Shown: piece after piece, positions 26,101 through 38,489 of the stretch
Numbering within the stretch: position 1 is the stretch's first letter
Layout of the letters: every line of letters begins with the position of its first letter
DNA from: Neodontobutis hainanensis
Lineage: Eukaryota; Chordata; Actinopteri; Gobiiformes; Odontobutidae
Length of the DNA: 64,000 nt
Reading direction: 5' to 3'
Assembly: GCA_024349245.1 (NCBI GenBank)
Contig: JALDNG010000476.1
Span: forward strand, 1-64,000
Position numbers and translations under genes: made by a program
Notes under the pieces: model-generated
Seen by the model: only the letters and a program-made list of their open reading frames with translations
What the model was told of the DNA's origin: nothing
Database searches by the model: none

Positions 26101-29100
26101 CAAAAGTTTGACTTATTCCGACTGATCACGATAAGCTGAATATATTTAAAACCAGAAAGTTAGAATTTTAAAAGAAATATAGAATAAATTAGTTGAACAC
26201 AACCAATTTTAGTCGTATCTGAAATTCAACATTTTTACTGTTTATAGATGTGTATCTCTATCAACCAAGAAAAATCACATATTTTTGTATTTTTTAATTT
26301 TTAAAATGTATGTCATCTTTTTAAATGTAAAATTTAAGATGAACAGATTTTTATTTCGGACTATTTAACTAACCAAGAAAATTTCCAATTTCTATGATTT
26401 CCTGTTTAACTTTTACACATTACAAATATTTTTGTCGATCTTTCAAAAGTTAAAAATTATAAAAAACAATCAAAACTTATACATCCAATCCTTTATTTAA
26501 CATAATCGATACTATTAATAAAATAGCAAACATAAAAATCTGAATTTATTTTCTTCTTCACACATTTATTGTCAGTTTACACAAAAATTCAACAACGAAA
26601 ATTCAAAAATACGTTGAATAGTTGTTTCAATAAACTGAATAAATTATCCTAGTTGATGAATAAATTTTACTTTGTTATTTTTTTGAATTCGTGAAAATAT
26701 GAGGATGAAAACATCTTTCAAAAATAATTTTTAAGAGATGAATCCAAAATTTTCTTAACTAACTTCTTTCGCGAATGTTGAGGGAATTGGAAAACTGACA
26801 GCCTCACAAAATATTTTTGAAAATATGGATTGTATCTTTGTAACTATTTTGCTAGAAATAAAATTCAAATACCATATCCGGGATATTATTTACCAGAATT
26901 TACTTTAATAGACGTGTCTGAAATATACAGCTATTTCCATTAATCCCTGAATTTAAAATTTATTCGAATGTTATATGAAAATGAAAATTCATTTTATTTA
27001 TGAAAATATGGTTGTATTCATTTAAATATAAAAATTTAACATTGAAAATCTTTTATTAAATACTGTGACGAAAAATCAATTTCATATAATTAATGGCCTG
27101 AAAAGTACCAATTGAACCGAAAGAACGTTGTTTCGAAAAAGTCAAATTTTATAATTTTGACGAAAAATCAAAATTTGAATTATTTCTGAATGATTTCATC
27201 AAAATTCCAAAATCGATATTAAAATATAAAAGTTTATCAAATCTAATTTTGAATATATCTCAAAAATCAATAATTAATTTACAATATATTGAACTTTTTT
27301 ATCCATATTTTGATCAAAATTGTCAAAAATTTACTCATCTATATTTAAACACCAAACAATACGAAATCAAGACATTTTATAAAATTTTCCCATTCTATAT
27401 CAATATATTGTTTTTATAACAGTCTGTACAAACAGACGTTAAACACTTGAATCATTCTCGACTGAGGAGGTTAAATAAATATAAATTCATGTAATTTGAA
27501 CAAAACTATTTCCGGATTTTAATTTTAATAACAAATCCTGGTATATATTGCATATTTTTGATATATTAGAATGCGGTATTCAAAAATAAAATCATAATTT
27601 TCTCTCAAATTTTATTTTTTCAAAATATAAAATGAATATTACTCGAAAATTATGAAACAAATCTAACGATAAATTAATTGTTATGGCTTAAAAAAATTTA
27701 ATATGAGTAAATGTTGATGAATATTGGTGTTTTTAAATCGTCAACAATAAATGTCAAAATATTATTATTTTCAAAAAATTTAATTCAAAATAACCATGAA
27801 TATTACTCTGAATATCAGATCTATAATCTTCATTATTTAGAAAATATTTGATTAGATTCGATAAGAAAAGTCATTTCCGCAACGAAACTGATCATATTGT
27901 TTACAAACACGGATAAGAGATAAATATATATTAAAAATGTTTTTATTTTATTAAGTATTGTAAGAACTGAAAGCAAAATTGTCATTATTTTAAACCTGTC
28001 AATCATCCAGATTTTTTGCTCATGACAAAAAACATCATATATTTTAGATATAAACCATATATTATCATTTTATATATATATCGAAAATCATTTGTTAACT
28101 TAATTCAATTTGCCATTTATGCAATCAGGGTTGTGAATGAAAATAAAAAACAAATTCGTTTGAATTAAAAACTAATATCAAAGCAGATATTTCTGAAAAA
28201 CGATAATATAATTTCAAAACTCAAAAATTTCAAGAAATTTATGTTTTCTATTGATTCACCTTCGAGTGATATTCCCACATTCTACGATTTAAAAAGACAT
28301 GTTGCTTGTTTTGAGATTATAATTAACATGGTACAGAAATAAATACCATAATTTGAAAATTATGAAAAACAGTGAAATGATCTTTTGATATTTTATAAGT
28401 TAAAATAATCAAAAAGAAGAATTAAATATAAAAAGAAACTACAGTCAAAATTCGTCATATGTAAATCTTTTCAAAGCAAAGAAATGGTCAAACATTTTAA
28501 GCATAGTCAACATGTAAACTAATTACGTTATAATTTATTTAAAAAGTCAATTTATTTCAAATAGAATGTGTTTACAGATTATCAATTAAAAACACAACAA
28601 AATTTCATTTAAAGTATATTCTTTGAGTGATTATATATCAAAAATAGGTTAAAGTGCACGTGATATTTTTCTTCCATACGTTGGAAATCTATGATTTGAC
28701 GAAATTAAACATAAAACTGATTGAGGTGGGAAAATATGAATTTTAAAGTATTTTTTATATCTCCAAACTTTGATAAAAGTTTAATGATGTAAATTTAACA
28801 GCTCGACATTACCAACTGTTCATGATAATCAGGATACTCATAAAGTATTCTATCAAAATTCGCACTAATTTATAATATTAAAAATTTCAAGATAAATTTT
28901 AATATCTATTTAATTTAAACTGGAAGTAATCTAATTTCGTTCATGAGACGGATGACTAAATTTTATATGTGAAATAAATATAAAAATGTAAAAATTCAAG
29001 ATGCATTGAAATTAGAATTAGTATCAGATAAATATAAGGTATTTCATGGTCTTAATTCACTGTTGCACTCTTCATATTGCTATTTTATTTGATGAAAAAA

Positions 29101-29135
29101 TAAGTTTGTAAAGATATTCAAATATTTTTATTTTA
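20125..29135. other. 9 kb AT-rich non-coding desert
   Basis: The longest featureless stretch of the window. All six frames are closed at short intervals, and apart from plus 20578-20805, an AT-rich frame without motif, nothing exceeds about 60 codons. I saw no tRNA boxes, no tandem array and no copy of the repeats described elsewhere. Very short exons with short introns could be missed in such sequence. Confidence 0.5.
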
Positions 29136-29139
29136 AAAT

Positions 29140-30200
29140 TTTTTGATATTCTTGAAGATACAAATGTTCAATTCGTACTCAGCACAATGTATATGTCCTT
29201 ATATTTTCTGGAAAGATCGTTCTACAGATCTATTTTATACGATTTAAATAAACTTGAAACGTTGTCTGGCTTAATTCTGGCATAAATTCCAGAACATCCT
29301 TTTGAAATTCACTTGTTATATCTGGCTCTCTTCATTGTTTTATGCTTCAATGAGAGACATTTTATCGTCTCAACAAACTCTTGACGATCATTGATCAAAT
29401 TTTGAGTAAAATGGCTATTTATTTTTTAACATTCCTTGGAATCCAACGAGTTTCGAGATTGATCAAAAAACTTATTTCAACCAAAATCTTCTTTAAAAAT
29501 CTTATTTCACTTTCAAAAGAAATAAAGGATCTGATAAAGAGGAAAATACCGCTTATATCAGATTTTTAACAACATTAACCGTTGGATACACTCCTCGTTG
29601 CAAATACATGTAAATATGATAATCATCACTAAAAATCTCTTAAGGAAAATAGAACTTCTTATACTCGTAAAATCTAGCACATTGAATTGACTTTTTCCTT
29701 TTTTTAAACTTAGGTAAAAGTTGATGTTTAACCATAATTTCAAAATCTTTTGATAGTGATGGTGATATCCCATGAAATTTTCGATATTCTTCAGGCCCAG
29801 GAAGTACTTTTTTCTGATTATCATGTATTTTATTCAATAAAGATATAGTTCACTCAGTTTTCCGCCTGTTCATGATTAAGAAGTAATTTTTTGAGTTAAA
29901 ATCGTATCTGGAAGTTTGATGATAAATAAATGAACACAAATACTCTTTTGATATTCTTCACAACACTTATTGCTTAATTTCGAGGAAATATGCTCAATAA
30001 AAATCTTTGTAGCAGAGATCAATTTTTGTGAACTCGAATGAAAAAGACCTGAGGTGGTTGTCTTTGCAGGTTTAAAACGAAATCTCTCTTTTTTATATCC
30101 AGCTTGGGTAATGCCTAAGGACAGCTTGTTCTAGTCTGAGGCATATTGATTGGCTTTAGAATATTTGTGAAAATTTTTTATCAACATTTATTTGGAAATT
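29140..30200 (-). repeat. 1-kb dispersed repeat, copy 1 (old element with broken ORF)
   Basis: This segment is collinear with 39545-40560. Shared blocks include TTGAAGAT-n5-TCAAT-n2-GT-n-CTCA-n-CAC near 29152-29182 and AAATAAAC near 29246. Others are TGAGT(T/A)AAAATCGTA near 29892 and GTCTGAGG(C/T)ATATTGATT near 30137. Overall similarity is roughly 60-65% by eye, with few length changes. The minus strand keeps protein-like pieces such as TKIFIEHISSKLS, HLFIIKLPDTILTQK, PGPEEYRKFHGISPS and ISKGCSGIYARIKPD. The second copy conserves part of this reading in the same frame. I take it as a decayed transposon with its gene on the minus strand; the family is not recognised and no terminal repeats were found. 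Limits are approximate. Confidence 0.75.
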
Positions 30201-31755
30201 ATTGATATAAATACCAAGTAACTGAATATTAGCTTGATGAACATTGTGTTTAAATATCAATTTACGTAACGCGCATTTATAATTTTTATATTCAAATATA
30301 TATTCGTAATGTACTTCTAGATAAAATGTGTTAAGAATAAAACAATAAAATTCACAACTTTGTTTTTCAGCAAACACACAAATTTATACAAGATGAAGTT
30401 ATTGACGTACTTTACTTCTTAATGTTTTATTTGGCCATGTTATGGTATATTATTAATTCCAATAATTTTTAAACATTCAGAAAATAAATCATGCAAAACA
30501 TTGCATTTTGAGTTATGATTTTGCACGATCCTGCAGGCACATGCTATGTTTTGAAATTAATGTATCGCTCTTCATAGTTTTTCAAAATTAAAATTCATAT
30601 TTCATAACATCACAATGGTTCAATTTCATACATCAACGATATGATTTACAAAAAAGTAAAACATTTTTGATATATGATTAAAAATCCTCTAAAATATTGA
30701 AAACCGTTCTATAGACAGGAATTAACGTTTTATTACCCTTCGTTTAATTTTTATGAAATAAAAATATCGATTAAAATTAGTATAGACAATGTTTGCTACC
30801 TATTAACTACATGAATAATCTTTTGAGAGTTATGAGTCGATATAAAACAGTTGATAATAAAATAGAACGGTTTTATTCAATATCTGGTTTTCACGATCTT
30901 GTGCCCATCATCGTAATAACCTCTTTTATAAAATCTTAAACGACTTTAAAATATCAACAATTATAAGTTAAATATATTTTAGCCTTCTGTCCTTACCAAT
31001 TTATCTGATTTATTATTTTACTACTTATCTATCTCTGGTAAATTTAAAAAGCATAGAACAACGAAAAAAAAGGTAAAAGTTCCGACAAATACCAAATAAT
31101 GTTACCAAATCTAAATAAAACTAAAATACTTGTATAAGAAGAACAATGCCCAGGATTTTCCCATAAAGACGTCTGATTTGAAAATTAAGATTCGATATTG
31201 AGTATATAACAGGAAAACTTGAAAAAGATGTACTTGAGCATTGGTTAAGCGTTTCAAAGTGTAGTTAATAGAACTTGAACTATGACACACTGAATCAATC
31301 AACTTTATTTTGATCATCGCAATTTTTTGAAAAAATAAACTAAACAAGTCTTGAGAAGCTTATGTAAAAAGGCATTTTCTTTGCTGATGAAAAACATTGC
31401 GTAAAAATTACAGACGAAAGTATAAATACAATTTCAACCCTTAGATAAATTAGTTCTTTCTCGATATTCTAAAGATACATATATAAGTAGGCTTGTCTTA
31501 CACCTCAGAGTGTTCCTATGACTCTACGGGTTAATTATAAAAGTGGAATGGCCAAAATCGTCAAATATGTAACCTGCGAAAATGTTCAAGCATAAAATGG
31601 AAGTATAACTCAGATATTGATAATTTTATCACATTTACTTCTTTATTTGATTGAAACTTAAAGATATTTATGATTAAATTTGATATATATTTCTCTTTAC
31701 TTTGTCATCTCTTTGTGGCATTCAAAAAATATGCCTTTAACACAAGTTATCGGAT
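30200..31755. other. AT-rich non-coding stretch
   Basis: No supported gene. Minus-strand frames at 30156-30377 and 31111-31347 lack motifs. The repeat to the left may extend some tens of bases further, since weak similarity to 40560-40650 continues. Confidence 0.45.
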
Positions 31756-31989
31756 TCATATATGGTTAATCTACATTGGCGTTCCCCGCATGATCGCCAC
31801 GTACTGCCCAGCAGTATGGGACGTTTTGACGTTTGTTTGAGGTACAATCGGTCGATGCGTATCATGAGAAATGTCACAAATTATTGGGGACTAAGAGTCC
31901 CCAATAGGAACATTCCTATTTTTAGGATTTGTAAAGATAAACTTTTCCATAAATTTGGATCAGACCATAGTGTTATGCCACGCCGAAAT

Positions 31990-33720
31990 TGTCGACTTCA
32001 AAATTAAGCCCATCGACGGTCTCATCACTCGGGGAAGACAAAGTTTCCTCAATGCCATTTTGCTTAACAATGATGTGCTCAATATCGGTTGTGAATTCTG
32101 ATATTAACGTTAGGTATCTTTTTTGGTGAGAATAACAAGAGTAACTGTGTTTTGATAACGCGAATATGCGTGCTTTGTGGTATGTGTAAATTTTAAGGTT
32201 TCGGCCTTCAATAAAATTAGAGAAAATGCCGGATTACTTGATACACTGCGATAAGTTCTCTTTCAAAAACGCTGTATTTTCGTTGTGCTGAAGAAAGGTC
32301 CAAACTTAAAAACATGGGGTTGCCAAACGCAGTCGTTGAATTGCTTAACTACACCACCTACGGCAAGCAGTGAAGCATCCGTTGTAATAAACAGCGGTGC
32401 TTTTTGAGAGTATGTAAGTAATGACCAACCCCCTATTCTCTGTTTAATATCCTCAAAAGCATTGATTGTTGGCTGTTCCATTCCAACAGATGCAAGCCTT
32501 CGCTTATGAGTTTATTATAAAGGTTGCATGGTCTAAGCTGCTTTTGGAATCAATCGTTGATAAAAATTGACGATACCTGTGATAACACGTTAGCTTTTGA
32601 TGAATGTAGGAAGAGGAAATTTCTGAATATCTTCGACTTTTAGGGAAGTTGGGAAATACCATACAGTGAGATTCGATGTCCCTTGGAATCAATTGTATCT
32701 TTTCGAATAGTGCACTTTGCAACGTTTACCAGAAGGCTGTATTCGCTCAATTTGCAAAAAAGCTGGAGAAGATGCTTTCCATGTTCCTCTTTGGAACTGC
32801 AGAAGATGAGAATGTTGTCAAGGTAAATGAATACAGAGTCAAGGTCGCTTACCATTTTATACACTTGGCGTTGATAAGTTTGAGCTGCATTTCTCAGACC
32901 GAAGGGCATCCTGCAAAATTCGAAGAGTCCAAATAGGGTTATTGTCGCAAGCTTCTGAATGTACTCCTCTCAAACTGGCGTCTGGGGGAGCTAGTTTGAG
33001 ATCTACCTTTGAAAAAATCGTACAACAGGAAAGTTGCAACGTAAAGTCGTGCAGGTGGGGTAGAGGGTATCGATCTTGTAGCTTTGCGGAGTTCCGTCAG
33101 CGATAATCTCCACACGATTTTAGCTTCCAGAGTTTTTGGGAAGCATATACAAGGGTGATGCAGACGGGCTGTTAGATCCTCGGATCCTTCCTAAATATTC
33201 CTACTTTTTGAATTCTTCCCGAGCCTCGCTCAATTTGGATTGCTTTAGAAAACAGGGTTTGCAACAAACAGGATAGTCTGATTTAAGGATATAGTTTTCG
33301 ACACCGTACTTCAAAATATATTCAGAAACGTGTTTGATGTTATGCACTGGTATTCGGAGAGAATAGATATGAATGTGTTGCGGATCGCTGCTTGATTTAA
33401 CACAGAATAGGAAAATGGCTAAGGTGACCTATGACTGTTGTTAAAAGGGTTTGTCTGTTGACAATCCTACTTTTATGGATACCTACAACGAGATTCTTTG
33501 CTCGTAGTAAATCTGCTCCCAGGATTGGTCGAGAGACATCCGCACCAGTAAACGTACAGGAAAATTGCCGATTATCGAATTTTAGCGTTTTGGTAACATA
33601 TTCAGATGTGTTAATCCTGGATCCGTTGGTGGCGCTGTGCCAAACATTGGAAGAGATGTTTTTCCACGAGCAAGGAGGGGCCGGAATGATGTTAATCTAG
33701 GTGCCAGTGTCGATCAGGGA
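31990..33720 (-). pseudogene. gypsy pol relic: protease, reverse transcriptase, RNase H
   Basis: The protease active site is SLIDTGT followed by a stop (DTG near 33703-33711). The reverse transcriptase has IFSKVDL (motif A Asp, near 33010), LFGLFEFCR then MPFGLRNAAQTYQR (32870-32909), and the catalytic motif FIYLDNIL. The last has Asn in place of the second Asp of Y-x-D-D (codon 32814-32816). RNase H follows: LFITTDASLLAVGGVVKQF (about 32340-32400), ELIAVYQVIRHFL, then after a frameshift near 32235 NFKIYTYHKA and TLISEFTTDIEHIIVKQN. The end is a fragment of the zinc-binding linker before integrase. There are frameshifts near 33000 and 32235 and several stops. Open plus-strand frames at 33431-34020 and 31762-32007 are shadows of this gene. 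Confidence 0.92.
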
Positions 33721-34006
33721 TTTTTTTCAATGCTTCTGTCCAAAAAGAATGATTGCGATTTCAGACGATTTCGCATCGCATTTCCGAGATCTCGTGTTTG
33801 CAAAGATTCTCTTGGAAGGTGCACGAGATCGACATTTTTAAGCTTCAACTCTGAATTTTTGATAATAAAGCCCCATTTGATGTCGGAGCTTCGAAGAATA
33901 TTTCAATCAGTCTTCCGATTAACTGTTGGCCGAGGTTTCGATAGAAGTGCAAAAATACTACCGTCTTTGGTAGAGTACATCCATATGGCGTCAGCTTTCT
34001 TCCTAA

Positions 34007-34470
34007 CTAAAGATAGATAAAATTTAAATCGTTTTGCTGGGATCTTATGTTCTCAAGTAACTTCCTAAAGAACAGCTCTTTGAAGAGGAAATATATAGCA
34101 TGGTTACGAGAGATTTCTCTCATTCGAGAAAGCAACATCGAATGTTTCTTGTTTCCTAATGGATGCATGTCGAGGAGTTTTGATGCCTGCTCTCCGTAGT
34201 CTTTAGCGAATATGTCAAGGTGATGTAATTTTAACTCCTCGTATTTATTGGGTAAAAATGGGCTTCCAATGATGTCGAGTACTCTGGAGGCGGGCTCCTG
34301 GTCAGGGGAAGCGAGTACGTAGTAGTACTTGGTGTCGCTTGACGATGTTCTTCGGAGTGTAAATTGGGCCTCTGCTTGGATGAACTTGACATCAAGTTGG
34401 GGGGTCAAAAACTCGTTAACTTTTATGAGACTGCACTGTTCGTTTTCTCTTTTACATTCAGGGTCGCCAT
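34007..34470 (-). pseudogene. gypsy gag relic (capsid region)
   Basis: The ATG at 34468-34470 starts MATLNVKEKTNSAVS, typical of invertebrate gypsy gag, followed by two in-frame stops within 25 codons. A frameshift near 34400 leads into FIQAEAQFTLRRTSSSDTKY, then YYVLASPDQEPASRVLDI, NKYEELK and ASKLLDMHPLGNKK. These match the capsid domain of gypsy elements that binds neighbouring copies and packages RNA. The zinc-knuckle expected after the capsid is blurred; a Cys/His-poor version may lie near 33780-33830. Not functional. Confidence 0.9.
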
Positions 34471-34544
34471 TGAAGCAGTTTATAAGATTAATTTCTTGTG
34501 AATCTTCATGGTTGTTCTTCGGATGATCTCCACAGTATAAAATA

Positions 34545-36145
34545 ATAATTCCTGTTTTTACGATTTTTATTTAATATGAGAATCTAAAAAATCACATTTG
34601 ATTATTTCTGTGGATTTATCTCTTAAATGTATTCAATTCTTGTAAACTGCAAATAATTAGATTAAATATAATTTTAATGTATGCAGCAGCAGACTTCAAT
34701 ACTTTTTAAAGACAAATTGTTATTATTAAACATTGAATTAATTTTAATTTAACATAAATATTTGAAATTTTGATACTTTTGTTTCCACTCATTGAATAAA
34801 ATACTCAGATAAATAATAAAATGTTATATTTGGTCAATTAATTGTTGATACTTGAAATAATTGAATTAAATGTTAAGTAAAAATAAATATTTCTTCATGA
34901 AATAAACGTTCTAGATAAATATAGGATAAAATTTACAAGATAAATGGAAATTAAACTCCGCTCCAAAAGTTCATTTCATATTAACGCAGTTCAGATTTTG
35001 GCCATATTCTTCTTGCTTCAATTTAAATGTATAAGGAAATTTTATCTTCATAATTTTTGTGAAGTTATGTTGTAGTATTTCATCTAATTTGTTTATAAAT
35101 ACGTTCTGAATGATTATATTTTCGATAATTCGTTGATACTTTTAAAAACTTCATGCTCGATAGTAAATGATGGCGAAAAGATATGCAAAAAGAAACACCG
35201 TCTTAAGAAAAGAATTTAGTTAGAAAAATCCAGTGAACCAAGGTTGATATAACTAAACACGAAGATTGCACTAGGCGCATCTTTCTGTGTTTAAATATCT
35301 TATTATTTTATAAATTACAATTATTACAATAATTTATTATTGATGTTTAATTTATATCACTTTATCTTTTTTTATTTCGTAAATATGATGTTATTACTCA
35401 TTGTTGGTATTGTACTGTGTAAATGTCGATGAAAAATATCGCTGATACTTACTAAAATCAGTGTAGAGGTCCATTTCTTGGCACAAAGCCTTTTCATTCG
35501 ATTTAAATATTCAGTGCTCAGTAAAAACATAATTGAGCTTATGTTTTATAAGTTTTTGGTAGTATGAAAAAAACTTGAAATTTGAGAATCTTTATGGTTT
35601 TGTGGTTTGATACAATATTTCCTCCCAAAATATCTAAAAATTTATGACATTTCGATTGTTTTTATTGTAAATGAAAAACTATTAATAAAAAGTAATTGAA
35701 ATATATAAAAAGATTGGCGAAGTATTTTACTCCGAAAGTCTTGAACTGATGGCATAAATTTTTGGAATATGATTGTGAAAATCTTTATCTATATTTTCTA
35801 AAAATGTTCATATTAAAGATTTTTTTACTTTTTTCAACACGAAATAACAAATTTTATTTCGTTCATATAATATAACATAGCTATTTTTCGCCTAAAAACT
35901 AAATTAGAAAAGTCCACACAATTTTAAAATGAGTTCATGATTGGTTTTTATTTGAAATTAATCACAGAAAATGCTCGTTTTTGAATTGTAATAAACTTGA
36001 TAGAATCACAAATTAATAAATTCAAGAATAATGAAAATTTTAAATTTTGATTTCAGATTATCTTTTAGTATTTAGAAGCATTAAAAAAGATTAGTGGTTA
36101 ATTTTAAATAGGTTGTATAACCATGTAAATATTTTAAATGGTGAA
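34545..36145. other. AT-rich non-coding stretch
   Basis: Lies upstream of the gypsy relic, where a 5' long terminal repeat would be expected. I found no sequence here that reappears on the other side of the element. No frame or RNA feature can be supported. Confidence 0.45.
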
Positions 36146-36149
36146 AGGT

Positions 36150-36520
36150 AAGGCTGACCAAATTGGAAGTGCACTGGAGGAGAATGAATGAGTTTAACGA
36201 ATCGGGGGTTCTTTCGAAAGATTTATTTGTCTTTTTACGCCCTTTAGTAAAGATCTTCTTATTTGGTTCAACTGCTCAGCGTTTTACCCCTTACAGTTCT
36301 CTTTCTCAGTATAAACACTGGTAGCTGAGAATAAAAGGATTCTCACCCTCTCCTCGATCACCTTGGACCACCTAATCTTCGCGGCATTAATTAGCTATGA
36401 ATAAACCATGTCTGTCGCCCCATGAAAAAGTTAGGATAAGCACTTTCCGCAACCCTTCAAAATAATGAAGAAGCGTTTTTTTAAGTTCACAACTCCTTGA
36501 GCGCTCACTTGGTATCCGCT
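36150..36520. other. unassigned GC-elevated island
   Basis: About 370 bp richer in GC than both flanks, without a long open frame on either strand and without tRNA-like boxes. It could be a transposon end, a solo terminal repeat or a non-coding RNA. Because it sits 1.6 kb upstream of the gypsy relic I looked for a match near 31.7 kb and saw none. Confidence 0.3.
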
Positions 36521-36524
36521 TATG

Positions 36525-38225
36525 AATGTGAGTTTTTATTACACGAGAATCTCCAATGACCTGAAATTACATTCGTGATTTCGAGGGTAATTTTAAAAAT
36601 GAAAAACGAAACAATTTTCATTATAGTGGGAGGTAGAATATATATTAGCTGGCCAACCTTGATCAATTTTCGAATAGGGGTTTATTGAAACTTATCTATC
36701 AAAAAAAACTTTCTTTCAATAAATATATTAAAATAATATAAAAAGTTTATTAATTTTAAGTCAAATATAAAATAAATTTAGGTGAAAATTTGAAATAATA
36801 ACATTTTTATTATCCATAGATTTGCGACAAATATAACAAAGAGTTTTTATTATTTTTTCACTTCCTAAATATATAAAATCTGGAAACTATTTTTTAATAA
36901 AATCTAATTGTGAGCTGATGTTAATGTTTGGGCTATAACACATGAATTATATTTCTATAGAGTTAGATACTGTTTAACTTAAAAATGGTAAAGATGATTT
37001 TTACCGTTATTCAGTTCAAATAAACCACAAAAATTTAGAAACTGAAGATATTTCAAATCTCTAAGAGACAAAGCCAACAATCTTTGAACACAAACTCAGA
37101 TATAAACATTTCTTGGCATTTTATCTTCTCAATTTTTTCCCCGTACTTAATTAACCTAAAAATATTTTTCATTAATATTTTTTCTTTTCTAAGGTACATG
37201 GAATGTAAAACGAATATTCATCGTTTAAATTTAACGATGATATGATTAAATTTTCACGAAAACCTCTATTACAGAATAAGAATTAAAAACTGGATGTTAA
37301 ATTTTTTGATATCATATTTAAGTTGATAATTTTATGAGATCTGAACAAATATTCAACAAATTATTTAATATCTGATGTGTAATATAGGAAAAATCTTGGA
37401 TGTAAAATAAGCTCACATTTAAAACGTGTTACTTCCGAAATCATGTGAAATATTTCATTCTCAAATAAGTTTAAAAACAACTTTTTTTCTTTTCCAACAA
37501 TCCAACATGTATGAGGTTTTTCTTAAGTTCATTAACAACAAATTTAATTGAATGAAAAAACATAAAATAAATCAATTATAAAATGAAATAATACTGTCAT
37601 CAATTGAAACACAAAGAGTTCTAAAATTTAAAAAGCCTTCATTCAAATAATCTAAAAAGACTTTCTTTAAAATCTAATTTGAAAAGTATAAAACTGCGTA
37701 GAATACGCCATTTTATGATTTTCAAAGATACAATTCTGTCGGACAAGTATTATTCATTAAAATCGGTATTTCGGGTGTGGGAAAACATTTTCATTTAATT
37801 CCTTTAAGATATAAAATATTGGATACAAAACACTGGTATTCTAAAAAACAAATCATAAATAAAAATGTGGCCTTTCGACCACAAGATATTCACAAATATT
37901 ATTTAAAGTAAATATTTTGATAAAGGAGAAAACCTTGAATTTTAAACGGCACATAATATGAATGCAAGAACTATCATTATACTTAACAGTTTTAAGATAA
38001 ATATATTATTTATTTATTGAGGGAAGGAAAAATAACTAACTTTAAATTTCTAAAAATAGTTCACAGTGATAATATTTAACAAAAATTATTTTTAATTTAA
38101 ATAAAAACAAAATAATTTTATTGATGAATCAATTTTTGAGGAACGGAATGAGTTTAACAGGGAAAATATTTTTCAAAATATTAAATGAGTATTTACTTTA
38201 TTCTGCACACTTTAAGATGTTTTTA
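36525..38225. other. AT-rich non-coding stretch
   Basis: No supported gene or repeat. All frames close quickly. The end of the interval (TTTTTACCATTCAG at about 38219-38233) looks like a 3' splice site for the open frame that follows. Confidence 0.45.
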
Positions 38226-38233
38226 CCATTCAG

Positions 38234-38485
38234 CTCCAATTTGTGATACCTGCTCTCATCTATGTTTCTCTAGTGTTGGGCTGTGCAAAAGTTCAGCACA
38301 ATAGATATTTCACAGATTCCTCTGCAAGCCCAGCGTACACAACTATTAGATGTTTAAAATATTCGTCAAGAACTAATAAAGGCAAAACTAATCTCGTCAG
38401 CCGAGCAATCTCTGCTAACATAATTATCGTTTACAGATGCATCGACTCTTTGGAAGGATGGGTAATAAATCTAATAAATAAATGA
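38234..38485 (+). CDS. possible 3' exon of a small secreted protein
   Basis: An 84-codon open frame starts directly after a splice-acceptor-like pyrimidine stretch ending in CAG at 38233 and ends at TGA 38483-38485. There is no in-frame ATG, so a 5' exon would be required. The N-terminal part, FVIPALIYVSLVLGCAKVQ, is hydrophobic with a small-residue cleavage-like end, as in a signal peptide. The rest is polar and has three Cys in all. Base composition is clearly above background. I do not know the family. The minus strand is also open from 38421 (starting MLAEIARLTRLVLPLLVLDE) for about 42 codons, so the strand is not settled. It may be part of an old element. Confidence 0.25.
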   Translation, partial: LQFVIPALIYVSLVLGCAKVQHNRYFTDSSASPAYTTIRCLKYSSRTNKGKTNLVSRAISANIIIVYRCIDSLEGWVINLINK

Positions 38486-38489
38486 TTTA

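Larger units (their letters stand above)
31762..34540 (-). mobile_element. 3'-truncated Ty3/gypsy retrotransposon
   Basis: Reading on the minus strand the order is gag (34470-34007), protease, reverse transcriptase, RNase H and a short linker toward integrase, which breaks off at about 31762. This is the Ty3/gypsy order. GC content is far above the flanks, and the switch is sharp at both ends, so the insertion is probably younger than most relics here. No long terminal repeats, primer-binding site or polypurine tract could be identified. The right end stops just before gag, at about 34540, as if the copy began inside the element. All genes carry frameshifts and stops. A 5'- and 3'-incomplete copy, or deletion after insertion, explains what is seen. 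Confidence 0.93.

Noticed and set aside
33431..34020. Long plus-strand frames of 89 and 127 codons
   Set aside because: They are antisense to the gag and protease part of the gypsy element, which reads clearly on the minus strand.
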